A stretch of DNA of 64,000 nt from NCBI RefSeq assembly GCF_014202435.1, contig NZ_JACHGU010000005.1:62001-126000 (forward strand), in the 5' to 3' direction. The notes beneath the pieces are model-generated. The model saw nothing but the letters and a program-made list of their open reading frames with translations. It had not been told where the DNA came from and did not search any database. Source of the stretch: Pseudoxanthomonas broegbernensis (GTDB lineage: Bacteria; Pseudomonadota; Gammaproteobacteria; Xanthomonadales; Xanthomonadaceae). How positions within the stretch are numbered: the stretch's first letter is position 1; the number at the start of each line of letters is the position of its first letter. Positions 8,988 through 17,782 of the stretch are shown here, piece after piece. A program made the translations under genes and the position numbers.

Positions 8988-10586
8988 TCAATGCGCCTCG
9001 GCCGCCATGCCCGGGCCCGGTGCCGGCCCATGGCGACCGCTGTGCATCAGCAGCACCAGCGGCATGGCGCACAGGGTCAGCACCGTCATCAGCCAGAAAT
9101 CGTTGGCATAGCCGATCGCCGCGGACTGGCGCAGCAGCTCGCCGTCCAGCAGCGCCGCGCCGGTGGCGGTGGCCGGGTTCCAGAGCGCCGGCACCAGGGT
9201 CTGCTCGGCTCCGTAGGCCGGGATGCGCGCGCCGATCTCGGCATGGTTGACCTGGCCGGCGCGCGCCAGCAGCGTGAACACGATCGAGATGCCCACCGAC
9301 GAGCCGATGTTGCGCACCAGGCTGAAGATGCTGGCCGCCTCGGTGCGCTGCCATGGCGGCAGGGTCGAATAGGCGACGGTGGAGATCGGCACGAACACCA
9401 GGCCCAGGCCCACGCCCTGGGCCACGCCCAGCCACACCACCGCCTGCACCGAGGCCTCGGTGCCGAACCCGGCCATGCCGTACAGCGAGTACACGATCAG
9501 GCCCATGCCGGCCAGGATCGGGATGCGCGCGTCCACCCGGCCGAGCATGCGCCCCACCAGCATCATCGCGAACATCGTGCCCACCCCGCGCGGCGCCAGC
9601 ACCAGGCCGATGGTCAGCACCGGGTAGTGCATCAGCGCGCTCAGGTAGGGCGGCAGCAGCGCCAGGGTGGCGAACAACACGATGCCGACCACGAAGATCA
9701 ACACGCAGCCCACCGCGAAGTTGCGGTTGCCCAGCAGGCCCAGGTCCAGCAGCGCGCGGTCGCGCCGGTTCCACCACCACAGCCCGTACAGGTACAGGGC
9801 CAGGAACGCGAACGCGGCCTCGACCTGGATCTCCAGGCTGCCGAACCAGTCCTGGCTCTGGCCGCGGTCCAGGAACAACTGCAGGCCGCCGATGCCCAGC
9901 GCCAGCAGGGCCAGGCCGGTGCCGTCGAGCGGGCGCCGGTGCGGGGCTTCCGGCTTCACGCTGGCCGCGATCCCGACCAGCGCCAGGATGCCGACCGGCA
10001 GGTTGATCAGGAACACCCAGTGCCAACTGTAGTACTGGGTGAGATAGCCGCCCAGCGGCGGGCCGAGGATCGGGCCGACCATGATCCCCATGCCCCACAT
10101 CGCCATCGCCGCGCCGTGCTTCTCGCGCGGGAAGGCATCCAGCAGCAGCGACTGCGAGATCGGCACCAGCGAGGCGCCGAACACGCCCTGCAGAATGCGG
10201 AACAGCACCATCTGGCCGATGCCGGTGGCGATGCCGCACAGCAGCGAGGCGGCGGTGAAGCCGCTCACGGCGACGATCAGCAGGCGGCGCCGGCCCAGGC
10301 GCCCGGCCAGCCAGCCGGTGACCGGAGTGAGGATGGCCGCGGCCACGATGTAGCTGGTCAGCACCCACGCGGCCTGGTCCTGGGTGGCCGACAGCGCGCC
10401 CTGCATGTCCGGCAGGGCGACGTTGGCGATGGTGGTGTCCAGCGCCTGCATCAGCGTGGCCAGCATCACCGAGCCGACCAGCAAGGCGCGGCGGCCGCCC
10501 TCGGAAGCGTTGAGGCGCTGGATCATGGCGGGGGGTTCCGGAAGCGGTTCCGCGGAAACGGGTACCGGCCGCCGCGCACGGATCAT
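8988..10586 (-). CDS. emrB: DHA2-family multidrug efflux MFS permease, EmrB-like
   Basis: A 14-helix drug:H+ antiporter of up to 532 residues, with MQALDTTIANVALP in TM1, GWLAGRLGRRRLL as motif A, and the LGPPLGGYLTQYYSWHWVFLI block that is diagnostic for DHA2 permeases. It would work with the EmrA adaptor encoded just upstream and an outer-membrane channel to expel hydrophobic compounds. The start is uncertain: 10586 gives a proline-rich 20-residue leader, and 10526 gives a start nearer the family norm. Neither has a clear ribosome-binding site. It is the last gene of the MarR-EmrA-EmrB operon. Confidence 0.9.
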   Translation of the reverse strand: MIRARRPVPVSAEPLPEPPAMIQRLNASEGGRRALLVGSVMLATLMQALDTTIANVALPDMQGALSATQDQAAWVLTSYIVAAAILTPVTGWLAGRLGRRRLLIVAVSGFTAASLLCGIATGIGQMVLFRILQGVFGASLVPISQSLLLDAFPREKHGAAMAMWGMGIMVGPILGPPLGGYLTQYYSWHWVFLINLPVGILALVGIAASVKPEAPHRRPLDGTGLALLALGIGGLQLFLDRGQSQDWFGSLEIQVEAAFAFLALYLYGLWWWNRRDRALLDLGLLGNRNFAVGCVLIFVVGIVLFATLALLPPYLSALMHYPVLTIGLVLAPRGVGTMFAMMLVGRMLGRVDARIPILAGMGLIVYSLYGMAGFGTEASVQAVVWLGVAQGVGLGLVFVPISTVAYSTLPPWQRTEAASIFSLVRNIGSSVGISIVFTLLARAGQVNHAEIGARIPAYGAEQTLVPALWNPATATGAALLDGELLRQSAAIGYANDFWLMTVLTLCAMPLVLLMHSGRHGPAPGPGMAAEAH

Positions 10587-10613
10587 GCGGCGGCGGGCGA
10601 CGGGCGGTGGGGC

Positions 10614-11738
10614 TCAGTGCTGGCCAGCGGCCGGCTGCGCATGGGAGACGGCGGCCGCCGCCGCGGTGGACGACGCCTCGCCGCGCAGGTCGACCCTGAC
10701 CCGCGCGCTCATGCCGGCGCGCAGCACCGGCGCATCGTCGCGGCCGGTGCCGTCGATCTCCAGCCGCACCGGGATGCGCTGCACGATCTTGATCCAGTTG
10801 CCGGTGGCGTTCTGCGCCGGCAGCACGCTGAACTCGGCGCCGGAGGCCGGCGCGATCGAGGCCACGTGCGCCTGCCACTTCACGCCCGGATAGCTGTCGA
10901 TCTCCACGGTCGCCGGCTGGCCGACCTTCATCCTCGTCAGCTCGGTCTCCTTGAAGTTGGCCTCGATCCACTGCCGGCCGGTGGCCACCAGCGGCATCGC
11001 GGTCTGGCCGACGGCGAGGAACTCGCCGGCCTGCAGGTCGTGGGTGCCGACGATGCCGTCCACCGGCGCGCGCACCTGGGCATGCTCCAGGTCCAGCCTG
11101 GCCTTGGCCACCATCGCCGTGGCGGCGCGGTAGTCGGGCAGGTCCTCGGTCGGGGTGGCGGCGTCGCCGCTGAGGCTGGCGGTGGCCTCGTTCTCCGAGG
11201 CGACGGCGTCGGCCAGGTCGGTGCGCGCCTCGGCCACGGCGTGGCGGGCGTCGTCGAGCATCTTGCGCGAGACCAGTTGCTGCCCGGCCAACTGCCGCAT
11301 GCGCTGCAGGTCGCGCTGCGCCCAGGCCAGGGTCTCGCGCGCGGCCCGGATCGAGGTGCCGGCGCCGCTGGCCTTGGCCCGGCTGGCGCTGGCGCTGTTG
11401 GCCATGTGCGCCAGCAGCGCCTCGTTCTGGGCCAGGGCGATCTCCAGCGGCCGGGTGTCGATCCGGAACAGCAGGTCGCCCCGCTTCACCGGCTGGTTCT
11501 GGCCGACGGCGACCTCGACCACGCGGCCGCCGACCTGCGGCGCGATGAGGATGCGCTCGGCCTTGACGTAGGCGTTGTCGGTGCCGACCTGGCGGCTGGC
11601 CTGCATCCACTCCCAGCCGAAGAAACCGGCCACGGCCAGCGGCCCGGCGATCCAGAGCCACACCGGCACGCGGCGCCTGCGGGCGGGAGACGGGGCGGCG
11701 GCTGCGGCCGCGGCGGCAGTGTCGGGCTTGCCGGTCAT
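10614..11738 (-). CDS. emrA: HlyD/EmrA-family membrane fusion protein
   Basis: A 374-residue periplasmic adaptor. It has a short cytoplasmic N-terminus, one membrane segment (VWLWIAGPLAVAGFFGW), then TDNAYVKAERILIAPQVGGR, a lipoyl-like half, a long coiled coil rich in Ala and Arg, and the second lipoyl half (VRAPVDGIVGTHDLQAGEFL). A beta-barrel follows with WIEANFKETELTRMKVGQ, typical of EmrA. It links the inner-membrane EmrB pump to an outer-membrane channel. The start at 11738 lies 5 bases after the MarR stop, so the genes are translationally close. Confidence 0.92.
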   Translation of the reverse strand: MTGKPDTAAAAAAAAPSPARRRRVPVWLWIAGPLAVAGFFGWEWMQASRQVGTDNAYVKAERILIAPQVGGRVVEVAVGQNQPVKRGDLLFRIDTRPLEIALAQNEALLAHMANSASASRAKASGAGTSIRAARETLAWAQRDLQRMRQLAGQQLVSRKMLDDARHAVAEARTDLADAVASENEATASLSGDAATPTEDLPDYRAATAMVAKARLDLEHAQVRAPVDGIVGTHDLQAGEFLAVGQTAMPLVATGRQWIEANFKETELTRMKVGQPATVEIDSYPGVKWQAHVASIAPASGAEFSVLPAQNATGNWIKIVQRIPVRLEIDGTGRDDAPVLRAGMSARVRVDLRGEASSTAAAAAVSHAQPAAGQH

Positions 11739-11743
11739 GGGGG

Positions 11744-12217
11744 TCAGCTCTTGGGGGAGGGCTCGCCGCGGCCTTCGCGGTCGAGCTGGGTCAGGTTCGC
11801 GCGCACCCGGCCCAGGACCGAGAGGGTGGTGGCCAGGTCGGCGGAACCGATGCCGGCGGTGGCGTCCTTGCGCAGCAGCCGGGCCACCGCTTCGACCTCG
11901 TCGGTCACCTGCGCCGACTGGGGGCGCAGGTACAGCCGCCACACGCGCCGGTCGGCCGGGTCGGCGCGGCGCTCGACGAAGCCGGCCTTCTGCAAGCGGT
12001 CGATGACGCGGCCGACGGCAATCGGCTCCATGTCCAACTGGTCGGCCAGCTCGACCTGGGTGGCGCCCTCGGCGCAGGCCAGCCGCTTGAGCGCGCGCCA
12101 CTGCGCCCGGGTCAGGTCGAGGTGGGCGACGCGGCGGTCGAACACCCGGCCGAACAGCCGGCCGAGGTCGGCGACGAGGTAGCCGAGGCTTTCGCGGGGA
12201 TGGGGACGGGGCGCCAT
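11744..12217 (-). CDS. MarR-family transcriptional regulator
   Basis: A 157-residue winged-helix repressor. DNA-binding elements are LTRAQWRALKRLACAEGATQ, VELADQLDMEPIAVGRVIDRL and the wing VERRADPADRRVWRLYL (DxRxxxxxLT-like). It is the first gene of the efflux operon and most likely represses it, with relief by drugs or phenolic ligands as in EmrR/MprA. A perfect 12-bp palindrome 17 bases upstream of its start codon is the likely operator. Confidence 0.9.
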   Translation of the reverse strand: MAPRPHPRESLGYLVADLGRLFGRVFDRRVAHLDLTRAQWRALKRLACAEGATQVELADQLDMEPIAVGRVIDRLQKAGFVERRADPADRRVWRLYLRPQSAQVTDEVEAVARLLRKDATAGIGSADLATTLSVLGRVRANLTQLDREGRGEPSPKS

Positions 12218-12232
12218 GGGTGCGCAGGATAT

Positions 12233-12248
12233 AACTGCCTAGGCAGGC
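12233..12248. promoter_or_regulatory. Probable MarR operator
   Basis: CTGCCTAGGCAG at 12235-12246 is a perfect palindrome just upstream of the marR start. TGCCTAGGCA-type palindromes are common MarR-family operators. Autoregulation of the operon is inferred. Confidence 0.65.
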
Positions 12249-12277
12249 ATTTCAAGGGCCGCCGCCGCTGGCGCCCT

Positions 12278-12304
12278 GCAGGAACCCAGCTTCGGTCGGC
12301 GACG
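12278..12304 (+). repeat. Dispersed REP-like element (copy 1)
   Basis: TGCAGGAACCCAGCTTCGG followed by TCGGCGAC is a diverged copy of a repeat found in most larger intergenic gaps of this window. It lies between the MarR operator and the 3' end of pepP. Confidence 0.6.
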
Positions 12305-12335
12305 GGCCCCAGGCGCCGGGAGCCTTCGTCCCGCG

Positions 12336-13664
12336 TCATCCCCCGGCCATCAACGCTTCGATCTCGTCGGCCGAGCGCGCCAGCCCTTCGCTCAGCACCC
12401 GGTGGCCTTCGGCGGTGATCAGCACGTCGTCCTCGGTGCGGATGCCGATGCCGCGCCACCGGGCCGGCACCGATGCCTCGTCGGCCGCCACGTACAGCCC
12501 CGGCTCGACGGTCAGGACCATGCCCGGCTCCAGCAGGCGCGGCTCGCCGTCGATGCGGTAGTCGCCCACGTCGTGCACGTCCAGGCCCAGCCAGTGGCCG
12601 CTCTTGTGCCGATAGAAGCGCTCGTAGTGCTTCCCGGCGATGCTCGCCTCCAGGCGCCCCTTCAGCAGGCCCAGCCGCAGCAGGCCCTCGGTCAGCGCCT
12701 CCACCGCCGCGTCGTGGATGGCGGTCCAGGCCACGCCCGGGCGCGCCTGCTCCAGCGCGGCGGCCTGGGCCGCGCCGACGAGGTCGTGCAGCGCGCGCTG
12801 CTCCTTCGAGTAGCGGCCGCTGGCGGGGAAGGTACGGGTGATGTCGGCGGCGTAGTTGCGGTACTCGGCGCCGGCATCGACCAGCACCAGCTCGCCGTCC
12901 TGGACCTTGGCGCCGTTGGCCACGTAGTGCAGCACGCAGCCGTTGGCGCCGGCGCCGACGATGCTGGCGTAGGCCGGCCAGGCATCGGACGCGCGGAACA
13001 CGCGCTCGATCTCGGCCTGCAGCTCGTATTCGTGCACGCCCGGGCGCGCGGCGCGCATGGCCGCCTCGTGCGCGCGCATGCTGATGGCGGCCGCCTTTTG
13101 CAGCAGCCGGACCTCGTCCTTGGACTTGAACAGGCGCTGCTCGTGCAGCAGGTGGCCCAGTTCGAGGAACTCGTGCGGCGGCTGCGCGCCGTGGCGTACC
13201 TGCGCCCGCACCCGGTTGAGCCAGCCGATCAGCTTGAGGTCGAACTCGGCATCGCGGCCGAAGTGGTAGTAGACGCGCGAGCGGCCTTCCAGCAGCCCGG
13301 GGAGGATGTCGTCCAGGTCGTCGATCGGGTAGGCGTCGTCCATGCCGTAGCGGTCCACCGCGCCTTCCTGGCCGGCGCGCGGGCCGTCCCAGCCCTCGCG
13401 CACCGGGTCGCGTTCGCGGCAGAACAGCAGCGCCTCGCCATGCCGGCGCCCGGGCACCAGCACCAGCACCGCCTCCGGCTCGGGAAAGCCGCACAGGTAC
13501 CAGAAGTCGGAATCCTGCCGGTACGGGTAGTGGGTGTCGTGGCTGCGCACGCGCAAGGGCGCGCTGGGCAGCACCAGGATGGCGTCCTCGCCGGCCAGGC
13601 GCATGAGCTGGCGGCGGCGGCGCGCGTACTCGGCGCCGGAGATGCCGGTGAGCGCGCGCAGCAT
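12336..13664 (-). CDS. pepP: Xaa-Pro aminopeptidase P
   Basis: A 442-residue cytoplasmic metallopeptidase that removes N-terminal residues preceding proline. The N-terminal AMP_N domain (RRRQLMRLAGEDAILVLPSA, RQDSDFWYLCGFPEPEA) is followed by the pita-bread domain. The dinuclear metal ligands are visible: Asp in VDAGAEYRNYAADITRTFP, His in HKSGHWLGLDVHD, Glu in LTVEPGLY, and Glu in GIRTEDDVLIT. It starts one base after the stop of the UPF0149 gene, the same gene pair as ygfB-pepP in enterobacteria. Confidence 0.95.
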   Translation of the reverse strand: MLRALTGISGAEYARRRRQLMRLAGEDAILVLPSAPLRVRSHDTHYPYRQDSDFWYLCGFPEPEAVLVLVPGRRHGEALLFCRERDPVREGWDGPRAGQEGAVDRYGMDDAYPIDDLDDILPGLLEGRSRVYYHFGRDAEFDLKLIGWLNRVRAQVRHGAQPPHEFLELGHLLHEQRLFKSKDEVRLLQKAAAISMRAHEAAMRAARPGVHEYELQAEIERVFRASDAWPAYASIVGAGANGCVLHYVANGAKVQDGELVLVDAGAEYRNYAADITRTFPASGRYSKEQRALHDLVGAAQAAALEQARPGVAWTAIHDAAVEALTEGLLRLGLLKGRLEASIAGKHYERFYRHKSGHWLGLDVHDVGDYRIDGEPRLLEPGMVLTVEPGLYVAADEASVPARWRGIGIRTEDDVLITAEGHRVLSEGLARSADEIEALMAGG

Positions 13665-13665
13665 G

Positions 13666-14211
13666 TCAGTTCAGGCGGCGGCGATGCCGCGGGCCGAGCA
13701 CGCAGTCCCCATGCAGCAGCAGGGTGGCGACGCGGACGAACTCCTCCAGCTCCGACAGCGCCGATTCGTCCTCCTCGTCCTCGTCGATGTCCTGCACCCG
13801 CGCCCCCGCCAGCTTGCCCAGGTCCTGCAACGCCTCCGCGCCCTCTTCCGACAGCGGCGGGCTGGCGCCGGCGGCCAGGCCGAAGCCGCCGAGGAAACCG
13901 CGGCACCAGTCGAACAGCGCCTGCGCGCGCTGGTGCAACGGCGCATCGTCGTCGTCCAGCACCAGTTGGAAGGCGAACTCGCCATCGTCCAGGCGGGCGG
14001 CGCTGCCCTGGCGCAGCCGGTCCAGCGCCGAACCCGGCGGCGGCGCGGGAAGCGACGGGTCGGCCAGCACCCGGGCCGGCCAATCGGCCAGGTCGCCGCC
14101 ATCTCCGCACAGCCAGCCGCACAGCGCCCCGTGCAGCTCGGCGGCCGAGGCGGCCAGGCCCAGCTCGCGGCTGGCGGCGGCGACTTCGTCGGCGGTGGGC
14201 AATTCCTGCAT
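13666..14211 (-). CDS. UPF0149 family protein (YgfB-like)
   Basis: A 181-residue acidic protein with AASAAELHGALCGWLCGDG near the start and FDWCRGFLGGFGL in the middle, the signatures of UPF0149/YgfB. The family has no assigned catalytic role. Its stop codon is one base from the pepP start, so the two are translationally coupled. In E. coli ygfB also neighbours pepP and, on the other side, zapA and ssrS. Here the neighbourhood is kept but a GGDEF/EAL gene lies in between. Confidence 0.85.
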   Translation of the reverse strand: MQELPTADEVAAASRELGLAASAAELHGALCGWLCGDGGDLADWPARVLADPSLPAPPPGSALDRLRQGSAARLDDGEFAFQLVLDDDDAPLHQRAQALFDWCRGFLGGFGLAAGASPPLSEEGAEALQDLGKLAGARVQDIDEDEEDESALSELEEFVRVATLLLHGDCVLGPRHRRRLN

Positions 14212-14431
14212 GCGCGCGCAAACTCCTTTCCGGGAAGATGGCCGAGCCGGCACGGATCGCCCGGCGCCAGGTACGCCGAAGTGTAGCAACCGGGTCCGGC
14301 ATCCCGCTTGTCGGCGTTGTCGGCGCGTGCCTACACTGGGTCCGATCGTCCCGTCACGCCGGTCATGCCATGCCGCCCAGTTGCACCGTGCGTCACCGAC
14401 AGTGCGGGTTCCCAAGCCGGAGTGGAAGGCC

Positions 14432-16597
14432 ATGACCGCGATCCTGATGTCCGTGGCCGCCGGCCTGCTGCTGGCCGTGCTCCTGCTGCTGTGGCACTGG
14501 CGCCGCAGCCACGCCGCCCAGGCCGCCATCCTGCGCGCCCGCGAGGAACACCTGACCGTGGCGCTGTGGGGCTCGGGCGAGCGGTTCTGGGACTTCGACC
14601 TGGCCCGGCGCGACCTGCACGTGCTGGATTGCGACGAGAGCGAACTGCCGTCCGGCACGGGCCTTTCGGTGACCAGCCGCAAGATGCCGCTTCCGGCCGT
14701 GCATCCGCAGGACCGCCGCCAGGTGCGCAGGCGCCTGCGCGCGCACCTGCGCGGGCGCGAGCCGCTGTTCACCTCCGAGCACCGGGTGGACCTGCACGGC
14801 GACGGCCACTGGATATGGACCCGGGTGCGCGGCCGCACCGTCGAGCGCGATGCGCGCGGGCGCCCGCGCCGCCTGGCCGGCACCGCGCGCGACACCACCG
14901 CCAGCCGCCACGCCGACGCCGAGCGCCGCATCGCCAGCGAGGTGCTGCGCAGCATGAGCGAGGCGGTGGCGGTGCTCGACCACGACCTGTACTTCGTGGC
15001 GGTCAACCCCGCCTTCACCCTGATCACCGGCTACAGCGACGTGGAAGCGCTCGGGCGCCCCCTGTCGCTGCTCGACTCCGGACGCCACGATGGCCTCCCC
15101 GGCGCGCTGCGCGACGAACTGGCGCGGCGCCCGCAGTGGCAGGGCAACGTGTGGATGACCCGGCGCGACGGCGAGGAGATCCTGTGCCAGGTGCGCCACA
15201 ACGGCATCGGCGACATGGCCGGCGAGTTCAACTTCCACGTGGTGGTGCTCAGCGACATCACCGAGCAGAAGCGCGCCGAGCAGGAGCTGCGCTATCTGGC
15301 CAACTACGATGCCCTGACCAGCCTGCCCAACCGCTCGCTGCTGTCGGACCGGCTGGCCCGGGCGATCGTGCGGGCACGCCGCGAAGGCGGCCACGTGGCC
15401 GTGCTGTTCCTGGACCTGGACCGGTTCAAGCATGTCAACGACTCCCTCGGCCACGCGGTCGGCGACCGCGTGCTGCGCGCGGCGGCCGAGCGGGTGCAGC
15501 GCGCGGTCGGCACCCAGCACACCGTGGCCCGGCTGGGCGGCGACGAGTTCACCGTGGTGCTGGAGGCGCTGGCCGCGCCGGAGGAAGCCGAGGAGGCCGC
15601 GCGCCGGGTGCTGGAGGCCTTCGCCGAGCCGCTGGTGTGCGGCGAGCATGGCGAGATCACGATCTCCCCGTCGATCGGCATCAGCCTGTTCCCCGGCCAC
15701 GCCAATGCGCCCACTGAGCTGATCAAGCATGCCGACACCGCGATGTACCAGGCCAAGTCGGCCGGCCGTCGCACCTGGCAGGTGTACTCGGCGCACATGG
15801 ACGAGTCCGCGCGCCGCCGCGCCACCCTGTCCAGCCTGCTGCGGCGCGTGCTGGAGCGCGGCGAACTGGCCCTGGTCTACCAGCCGCGCTACTCGCTGCA
15901 CGAGCGCCGGGTGGTCGGGGTGGAGGCGCTGCTGCGCTGGCGCAACCCGGAGTTCGGACTGGTGCCGCCGGACCAGTTCATCCCGCTGGCCGAGGACACC
16001 GGGCTGATCCTGGAGATCGGCGAATGGGTGCTCAAGGAGGCCTGCACCGTCCTGCGCGGCTGGCACGAGGCCGGCCTGGACGGGATGCGCATGTCGGTGA
16101 ACGTGTCTGCGATCCAGTTGCTGCGCGGCGACCTGGCCGCCACCCTGGCGCGCATCCTGGACGAGACCGGCGTGGCCGCCGGCCTGCTGGAACTGGAACT
16201 GACCGAGAGCGCGATCATGGACAACGTCGGGCGCAGCGCCGGCGTGCTGCACGCCTGCCGCGCCCTGGGCGTGGGCCTGGCGGTGGACGACTTCGGCACC
16301 GGCTATTCCTCGCTGGCCTATCTCAAGCGCCTGCCGCTGACCACCCTGAAGATCGACCAGGAGTTCGTCGGCGACCTGGCCTGCGACCCGGACGACGAGG
16401 CCATCACCAGCACCGTGATCGCGATGGGCCATTCGCTGTCGCTGCTGGTGGTCGCCGAGGGCGTGGAGACCGCGGCCCAGCTCCAGTTCCTGCGCGAACA
16501 CGGCTGCGACGAGATCCAGGGCCACTACATCGCCGCGGCGATGGAGCAGGACGCCTGCCTGGCGTTCCTGCGCCAGCCCACCCTGCTGCCCGACTGA
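14432..16597 (+). CDS. Membrane-anchored PAS-GGDEF-EAL cyclic-di-GMP protein
   Basis: A 721-residue protein with an N-terminal membrane helix (MSVAAGLLLAVLLLLWHW), two PAS-like modules (about residues 35-155 and 170-285), a GGDEF domain with intact LGGDEF near residue 370, and an EAL domain with VEALLRW near 497. EAL catalytic positions look present: SVNVSAIQLL, LELTESAIM, VDDFGTGYSSL, LKIDQEFV and AEGVET. No RxxD inhibitory site precedes GGDEF. It may therefore make or break cyclic di-GMP; which activity dominates cannot be told. It is divergent from the UPF0149 gene. Confidence 0.92.
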   Translation: MTAILMSVAAGLLLAVLLLLWHWRRSHAAQAAILRAREEHLTVALWGSGERFWDFDLARRDLHVLDCDESELPSGTGLSVTSRKMPLPAVHPQDRRQVRRRLRAHLRGREPLFTSEHRVDLHGDGHWIWTRVRGRTVERDARGRPRRLAGTARDTTASRHADAERRIASEVLRSMSEAVAVLDHDLYFVAVNPAFTLITGYSDVEALGRPLSLLDSGRHDGLPGALRDELARRPQWQGNVWMTRRDGEEILCQVRHNGIGDMAGEFNFHVVVLSDITEQKRAEQELRYLANYDALTSLPNRSLLSDRLARAIVRARREGGHVAVLFLDLDRFKHVNDSLGHAVGDRVLRAAAERVQRAVGTQHTVARLGGDEFTVVLEALAAPEEAEEAARRVLEAFAEPLVCGEHGEITISPSIGISLFPGHANAPTELIKHADTAMYQAKSAGRRTWQVYSAHMDESARRRATLSSLLRRVLERGELALVYQPRYSLHERRVVGVEALLRWRNPEFGLVPPDQFIPLAEDTGLILEIGEWVLKEACTVLRGWHEAGLDGMRMSVNVSAIQLLRGDLAATLARILDETGVAAGLLELELTESAIMDNVGRSAGVLHACRALGVGLAVDDFGTGYSSLAYLKRLPLTTLKIDQEFVGDLACDPDDEAITSTVIAMGHSLSLLVVAEGVETAAQLQFLREHGCDEIQGHYIAAAMEQDACLAFLRQPTLLPD

Positions 16598-16662
16598 AGC
16601 CGCCGGCCGCCATGGCACCGGCCGCTTGACCGGGCCGCCGGGCGCTGCCTATCGTGGCCGCC

Positions 16663-16887
16663 ATGGAACCGCCCGCCGACGCCATCGCCCAGCTCCGCGC
16701 CCTGGCCGCGCGGGTCGAGGCCCTGGTCGAACGCTGCCAGCGCCTGGCCGACGAGAACCGCAGCCTGCGCCAGCAGCAGGAGCAACTGGTGGGCGAGCGC
16801 GCGCAACTGCTGAGCAAGAACGAGCAGGCGCGCTCGCGCGTGGAGGCCATGATCGCGCGGCTGAAGTCGCTGGAGCAGCACACATGA
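16663..16887 (+). CDS. Small coiled-coil protein, TIGR02449/ZapB-like
   Basis: A 74-residue protein that is almost entirely heptad-patterned coiled coil (IAQLRALAARVEALVERC, RLADENRSLRQQQEQLV). It is the short ZapB-like protein usually encoded immediately before zapA in gamma-proteobacteria, and its stop overlaps the zapA start (ATGA). ZapB-type proteins bind ZapA at the division ring. The role here is inferred from length, structure and position. Confidence 0.75.
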   Translation: MEPPADAIAQLRALAARVEALVERCQRLADENRSLRQQQEQLVGERAQLLSKNEQARSRVEAMIARLKSLEQHT

Positions 16888-17186
16888 GCGATGCCCAGCC
16901 GGTCGAGGTCCGCATCCTCGACCGCGACTACACCGTCGGCGTCACCGCCGCCGAGCGCGACAGCCTGCTGGCCGCCGCGCGCATGCTGGACGCGCGCATG
17001 CGCGAGCTGCGCGGCAACAACCGCGTGGTCTCGCTGGACCGCATCGCGGTGCTGGCGGCGCTCAACCTGGCCCACGAGCTGCAGCAGGCGCGCGAGGAGC
17101 GCGACGCGCGCGAACGCGAACTGGCGCGCACCCTCGACGCCCTGCACCGGCGCCTGGACGGCATGCTCGGCCCGGCGCAGGACTGA
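16884..17186 (+). CDS. zapA: Cell division protein ZapA
   Basis: A 100-residue FtsZ-ring stabiliser. The N-terminal domain reads VEVRILDRDYTVGVTAAERDSL with ARMLDARMRELRG and DRIAVLAALNLAHEL, followed by a C-terminal coiled coil. It cross-links FtsZ protofilaments. It overlaps the upstream coiled-coil gene by 4 bases and is followed by 6S RNA, as in many gamma-proteobacteria. Confidence 0.92.
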   Translation: MSDAQPVEVRILDRDYTVGVTAAERDSLLAAARMLDARMRELRGNNRVVSLDRIAVLAALNLAHELQQAREERDARERELARTLDALHRRLDGMLGPAQD

Positions 17187-17265
17187 ATGCGGCAAACCGC
17201 CGCCACCGTCCCCCTGCGACACTGAACCCCTCATGGCCGCGCCGCGGTCGCGGCCGTCGGCGCAC

Positions 17266-17294
17266 TGGGGAAGTTCCGCGCTTGGCGCTATAAT
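17266..17294 (+). promoter_or_regulatory. Promoter of 6S RNA
   Basis: A perfect TATAAT lies at 17289-17294, seven bases before the predicted RNA start. The -35 region (TGGGGA at 17266-17271, 17-base spacing) is weak. Confidence 0.7.
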
Positions 17295-17300
17295 CCCCTT

Positions 17301-17484
17301 GCGTTCTCTGCCGTGCGCGACAGTGGCAAAACATTCGCCTTGTCCCTTAAAAACGACACCGGGGATGCGACGACGCCGGGGGTGCATGTCCGCCACGCAG
17401 CGGGAAGCCCGAAGGTATCCTAGCGTTCCCACTTGAACCTCGGGTTCAAGGTCGTTTCGCCGCATCGCCATGGCGGAGAATGCT
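17301..17484 (+). ncRNA. ssrS: 6S RNA
   Basis: A 184-nt RNA that binds sigma70-RNA polymerase by mimicking an open promoter in stationary phase. The 5' strand GCGTTCTCTGCCGTG pairs with CATGGCGGAGAATGC at the 3' end to form the closing stem. Near the 3' side, ACTTGAACCTCGGGTTCAAG (17431-17450) is the conserved 6S signature. The position between zapA and fau matches the conserved gene order. The end points are estimated from the closing stem. Confidence 0.92.
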
Positions 17485-17490
17485 CTTTCC

Positions 17491-17523
17491 GACGACGCCT
17501 CCTCATGGGGGCGTCGTTTTTTG
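17491..17523 (+). terminator. Terminator after 6S RNA
   Basis: ACGACGCC (17492-17499) pairs with GGCGTCGT (17510-17517), followed by TTTTTTG. It ends the 6S precursor. Confidence 0.85.
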
Positions 17524-17645
17524 TTCCTGGTCCCGGCGCGCGACATGCCGAGATGGCCGCCAGCCCGTAGGCCACTGACTGCAGAAGCCGGGGAGAGCCG
17601 GCGACCGCCGTGCCCGGGTGCCGACGATTCCGTGGCTTCGACGCG

Positions 17646-17673
17646 ACCGCCGGCCGAAGTCGGCTCCTGCAAG
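17646..17673 (-). repeat. Dispersed REP-like element (copy 2)
   Basis: Reverse-oriented copy containing GCCGGCCGAAGTCGGCTCCT and TGCAA, between the 6S terminator and fau. Confidence 0.65.
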
Positions 17674-17782
17674 GCGAAAGGACGAAAAGATGAAGGGCCA
17701 AGGGCACGGCCGTGGCCGAACGGGCTTGGCGCCGCCTGGCGGGTCCGCGATCATGCGCGTTCCCTTCCCTCTTCCGGCCGCC

